Source of the DNA: Bondarzewia mesenterica | Taxonomy: Eukaryota; Basidiomycota; Agaricomycetes; Russulales; Bondarzewiaceae | Assembly (NCBI GenBank): GCA_004802705.1 | Contig: SGPL01000527.1 | Coordinates: 1-22,834 of the forward strand | Reading direction: 5' to 3' | Length of the DNA stretch: 22,834 nucleotides | Shown here: piece after piece, positions 18,661-22,834 of the stretch | Position numbering within the stretch: the stretch's first letter is position 1 | Layout of the letters: each line of letters begins with the position of its first letter | Notes under the pieces: generated by a model | What the model was told of the DNA's origin: nothing | Seen by the model: the letters and a program-made list of their open reading frames with translations, nothing else | Database searches by the model: none | Translations under genes and position numbers: made by a program

Positions 18661-20937
18661 ACATCGGGTCGAATTCAGGAGCTGCAAGGTAATATGACAA
18701 TGTCAAAGGAGATCAACCTCTTTTGCAAGTATTAGAGAAGAGAAGGATGAACTAGGTGTCACAACCATTCACCAGTCCGTATTTCGCAAATGTCGCCGCG
18801 CCTGCCACACAACATTGCAGGGGAGCGGAAATGGGAGCAAGCCTTATATTTCTCGCGAGGCACGTCGAGGTGCTAACGAGAGTAGAGAGATGGGGGCCAT
18901 GAATGCTCCATCGAAGAGCACCTGCAGGCCGATATAAGGAGCAGTAGTAATGCGCTACGAGTTGCGACAGAATTATAGGCTAGGATGTAGACGTACCGGC
19001 AAGATGAAGCAGCGTTTGAGTCTCATACCACGACCCGCCACACGTGTGAGATGGGATGTTACCGCCACGCTTGCACGGCATTGGTGCTAGGAATATTTTT
19101 GTCAGACACCGTTCGAGACGGCGCGTAGGGTCCTGCTCCTGCGTTTCGGATTTGCGGATGGCCATTTTGCGTGTGCGACGTGGTACACGTGGAGATGCTG
19201 TGTGTTGGGTTCATTGTATTGTAACTTTCGAAGAACCAGGTAATAAAGGAATGCGGCAGGTGGACCCATGCAGAGTGTCCTGCGTGATCAAAGACAAGGA
19301 TGGGACTGAGGGCGTGATAGCAGAGAAATGTCGTCGTCGTCTTTGAGATTGTGTACGAGTGACGAGTTTCAGTGTTTCAGCCTAGATTTCAATGTATTAG
19401 AGTTTCTCACCTCTTGCGGCTTCATACCGAGCTCGCGAATCAACCTCCCCAGTTCCTCCCACGGATTTCCTCCTTGCGCTCCAACGCATCTAGCAACACA
19501 CACTGCGCCGCTTCTGCAGAGTGTCACCTGCAGATCCTCTGCTTCTTCCTCTGCTCGAAATCATGAGCGTGACCTGCGGGTGGGATATGTGATAAGTAAC
19601 GCACGCCCAAGGCCGCTTGATTCTCTTCTGACAATGCTTGCAATTGTCATATCCTATGAGCGCCCACGTTCACATCATGCTCTCCCTTTCCCAACCTCGT
19701 CCATTCCGCGCGAAACTCGTGGAGGACATGCCGGTCACACAACCTGCCCAGCACAACGCACGATCGTTCGGTGAGGAAGAAAGACATGGACAGACTGAAC
19801 ACTGAAAACACCGAACAGCGAGCAAGCAAAGAACATACGAGTGTATCCGCAACCGTACGCTATGATCCTTGCTCCATCCACGGACATTCTATGCGAGGAA
19901 GAGCAACGCGTCTCCAATGCGCCTTGGCACAATCGCGTCATTTCGTTTTGGGTGATGGGAAGACCACGATCGAGGGCTTTGAGAGCATCATGCGAGATGC
20001 GCGCGGAGTTGTTTTGGTGTGTATTGATGGATTCATTGATTGGTTTCTTTCTATGCTGTGGCCATGATGTCAGGGCGCGGAGAAAACAATATGCCAGTGG
20101 GAGTTGAAGCACTCGATGGTGGACGTGTTGTGGTTGACTGCACGGTAAACGCCGAGTCACTGGACGCGATGGAGACTCATCGCGGAGTTGAAGTCGGAAC
20201 AGGCGCCGCCCTGCTTTGGCGTGATAGGACTCAAGCTGGCAGGTGTGTCTTTGCTCTCTTTCAAATAAGTTCTGGACTGGTGCATTTGCCGAACGATATC
20301 TCACAGCATCTCCTTCAAGCCTTCGATCTCTAGGCTCTCGTGCTCGCGAATCGTAACACAGCACATACCACTATGAGAGTGCGTCCTCTCCGTCTCTCTC
20401 CGTCCTTCTTTCACGAAATTACCACCAAAATCATTTGGTATTTTGCACCTAGATAGGATTACCCACCCATTGTCTGTTCACCAACTCAGCGACTCTGAGG
20501 TCACGAAGCTGCGGGCGAATGTCCAAAAGTTGATGGGGGTGTATATATCAACTATTTCGGAAGTTGTCCGGACATAGCGTGTCTCGCGCATCGCTCCGGA
20601 CTCAGTGGCAAACAGTCGCCAGGGCTTGTACCCTTCCGAGGTCCGTGCATCGAAGCTCGCTCCATGTGCGACAATTATTCCTGTCCCGGGGTGGAGATGG
20701 ATAATCTATGTCTGAGTACACAACACGGTGCCCAATCAAACACCTAGTAGAATGCATTTCACAAAGTGAGCCAAGCAAGTAAGTAGAAGAAGATAAATTT
20801 CAAACTGAATGTCCGAGCAAACATGCAGAACACCAGACAATCAGGACACCTGAAACAAAAGTCACAAACAAGCAGATAAAAAGATTCGGAAAAAAAAAGG
20901 TGTGGACAAGCCTGTCAATCGACTGCGAACCCATATT
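18661..20937. other. Spacer without a supported gene
   Basis: The longest open frame is minus 19735-20364 (209 codons), overlapped by plus frames of about 90-100 codons. I recognise none. On the minus strand near 19420-19540, AEAAQCVLLDALERKEEIR and, in another frame, ELGRLIRELGMKPQE run up to a GTGAG donor. This looks like a decayed coding piece of unknown family. The right end would hold the 3' untranslated region of the CHAT gene. Confidence 0.45.
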
Positions 20938-22834
20938 TCACAATCCAAAGTGAACAAAAGGAACCCAGCGTGCGAAGGGTTTGCCTTCTTTCCGCAGCTT
21001 CGCGACAGCGGCATGGAGTGCTCGAGCCGCTCGGGTGGTGTCGGGGAATGACACGCGTACGCCGGTCTCGTCCTGGAACAGGTGCTCGTAAAAACAATCC
21101 ACGATCTTCGGTCCATCCTCGTCGTAAATCGACCTGGTGTGTTCGTATCAGTGTTGATCATGCAAGAGTCGTTCTAAAGTCCACTTACCACATTGTTGCG
21201 ACCGTGCCGCGAAATCCAGAAAACAAAAGCGTCGCCGCGAGATGCATGGCCTCGTCGGGTAGCTTGTCGTCACCCATCGCCGTCTCGCAAGCACTGAGGA
21301 ATGCCAACGATGCATTCGGCATCGGTTGCTGCATGATCCGAGACACTGTTAATCGACCGTCTGAAAGAACAAGGCCACTCTCAAGTGGGTTCTCGGCATC
21401 CTGGATGCCATGGCATGCAAAGTGAGCGATGGTGGCAGTTGACAGGTAGGCCGCGACGTTTTCGACGGATGACGGTGTGCCCTGCAGTCCTGATTTGATC
21501 AAAACATCATCGGGCACTCGTCCTTCAATTTTGCGCAGTTCCTGGACAGTGGATGGAAGAGAGGAGTGGCCTGGAGTTTGGGGTTGTATGACTGCTAACA
21601 TCTTGAATGGATTCTCCAGTTTGGGTACGGGGTTCGGTACAAGAGAGATGAGGGAACTCAGAGTATGCGTGTATGACGAAACAACGTAGTCGGAGATGCA
21701 CTCGCTGCGTTCACGGCTACCGTATATTCCTGCTGCATGAATCGGAAGAAACGCGAAAGGCCCTGTGGGACACCACCACAGATGCGGAGGTGGATCTGAT
21801 TTCTGCAATGCATATAAGATTTAACGAGGAAGAGCGTTGATGGTGCGAATGAGCTTACCTTCAAACCCAAGCAGTGAAGAACTGGCTCCACAACGCACGT
21901 CCATAGTTTTTCCAGGACAAACCCGAAGATGTCATCCTTGCTCAGGCCACTGCTGGAAACCCTCTTGCCGTGTCGATCTTGGTCGTCCAGTAAACGCATG
22001 AGTTCCGGATCACTTCGCAAGTCTTCTGGCAGACTATCCAGGGACCATTCCATCGCTTCACCTCCCTTTTTTGGTTCAGAACCTTCATCTGCCGCAGGAA
22101 CCTCCATGCCAATAAAGGACAGGGAGTGCACAGACTTGGATGATATTGCATGTCGTATCAGGGAAACGAGATCCGATGCAAGTGCGAAAGAGAATGGTGA
22201 CAAAGGGATATGGCAAATCCCATCGAGAGTCACAATCAAAGCGTCGCATCCGGATCGACTCGCGTTAAGGATGACGATGGGACCGTGCGATGCAGCGAGT
22301 TGAAGCGTGGAAAACTGCTTAGGCCGTAGAAAATCCTCGAATCCGTCGACTCTTCGAACCTCTTCGAGCGTGTCCACCCAGTCATCGTTGAGATGACGGT
22401 AACGAATTGCTTCTTGTTCCATCGACATCACTCTCTGTGCACTGTCCGAAGGAGATCTGAAGGTATCCCGCTGGGATCCCTGCTCGAGTGCCTGCGAGAT
22501 GTTCTCCAATTTTTGGGCAAGTGCGGGCCTTTTCACTCGAAGGTCATCAAGCGGAGTGCGAAGTTGGAGGGCTTGGGACCAGAAAATCGCCCGACCCTCC
22601 TCGAGGAGTTCTATGGCTTTTTTGAAGTCTCCAGATCGAATGGCACAAGCCGCGGCGTCGCGAGCCAGGCCATCACTTCGGGAAATGAGTGCTTCTTGAC
22701 GAGATTGCAAGTTGAGTCCAAGCATGGCGATCCGAGGCAACAGTTGGATGGCAGCCCGATACGCCTCTAAAGCAGAGTCATGATTACCATCCGTACGCAG
22801 AGCCCAACTCCTGGCGGAGGCAAGACGGTCTAAT
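20938..22834 (-). CDS. TPR-CHAT protease-like protein, C-terminal 594 aa (5' end outside window)
   Basis: Minus-strand gene entering from the right edge. Exons are 22834-21859, 21802-21189 and 21133-20938, with introns 21803-21858 (GTAAGC..GCAG) and 21134-21188 (GTAAGT..CCAG). The frame is open throughout and ends with TGA at 20938-20940. The window begins in the linker after the TPR units (SWALRTDGNHDSALEAYRAA, then SRSDGLARDAAACAIRSG and LEEGRAIFWSQALQLRTPLD). The CHAT domain follows with LWWCPTGPFAFLPIHAAGIY, the caspase-like His motif HFACHGIQD and the Cys motif LSACETAMGD, then SGFRGTVATMW and a C-terminal WVPFVHFGL. Both expected catalytic residues are present, so it may be an active peptidase. 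Substrate and partners are unknown. TPR units upstream are expected but not visible. It is the close paralogue of the broken gene at 1991-5016. Confidence 0.92.

Overview
The window reads as nuclear DNA of a filamentous basidiomycete, most likely an Agaricomycete. The genes carry short introns (about 50-65 nt) with GT..AG ends. The recognisable families are TPR proteases with a CHAT domain and a Goodbye-NACHT-ankyrin receptor, both of which form large families in mushroom-forming fungi. The first ~1.05 kb is different. It is AT-rich, full of homopolymers and short GC-rich repeats, and holds a mitochondrial-type tRNA-Arg, so it looks like mitochondrial DNA joined to nuclear DNA, either as a nuclear insertion or as an assembly chimera.

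Layout: (1) 1-1046, mitochondrial-like segment with a minus-strand tRNA. (2) 1991-5016, minus-strand TPR-CHAT gene broken by at least three frameshifts and containing three undetermined bases. (3) 5821-7852, plus-strand decayed AKR1-type ankyrin palmitoyltransferase, split by a 958-bp PIF/Harbinger-like element (6441-7398) with 64-bp inverted repeats and an AAT target duplication. (4) 7856-8265, piece of an AAA+ ATPase gene abutting the AKR1 relic and stopping before its P-loop. (5) 8266-10634, no gene I can support. (6) 10635-14984, minus-strand gene of eight exons that can be rebuilt as an open 1316-residue Goodbye-NACHT-ankyrin receptor with 16 near-identical ankyrin units. (7) 15730-18660, scattered relics of TPR/CHAT genes on both strands. 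(8) 18661-20937, no gene I can support. (9) 20938 to the right edge, minus-strand TPR-CHAT gene with an intact CHAT domain and His/Cys pair, whose 5' part lies outside the window.

How it fits together: the window looks like a birth-and-death cluster of innate-immunity-like genes. One intact NLR-type receptor lies between one broken and one apparently intact CHAT protease gene, with several TPR/CHAT fragments around them. A functional link between the receptor and the CHAT proteases is an inference from family knowledge and proximity only. The housekeeping relics (AKR1, AAA ATPase) and the deleted transposon show that the region gains and loses sequence readily.
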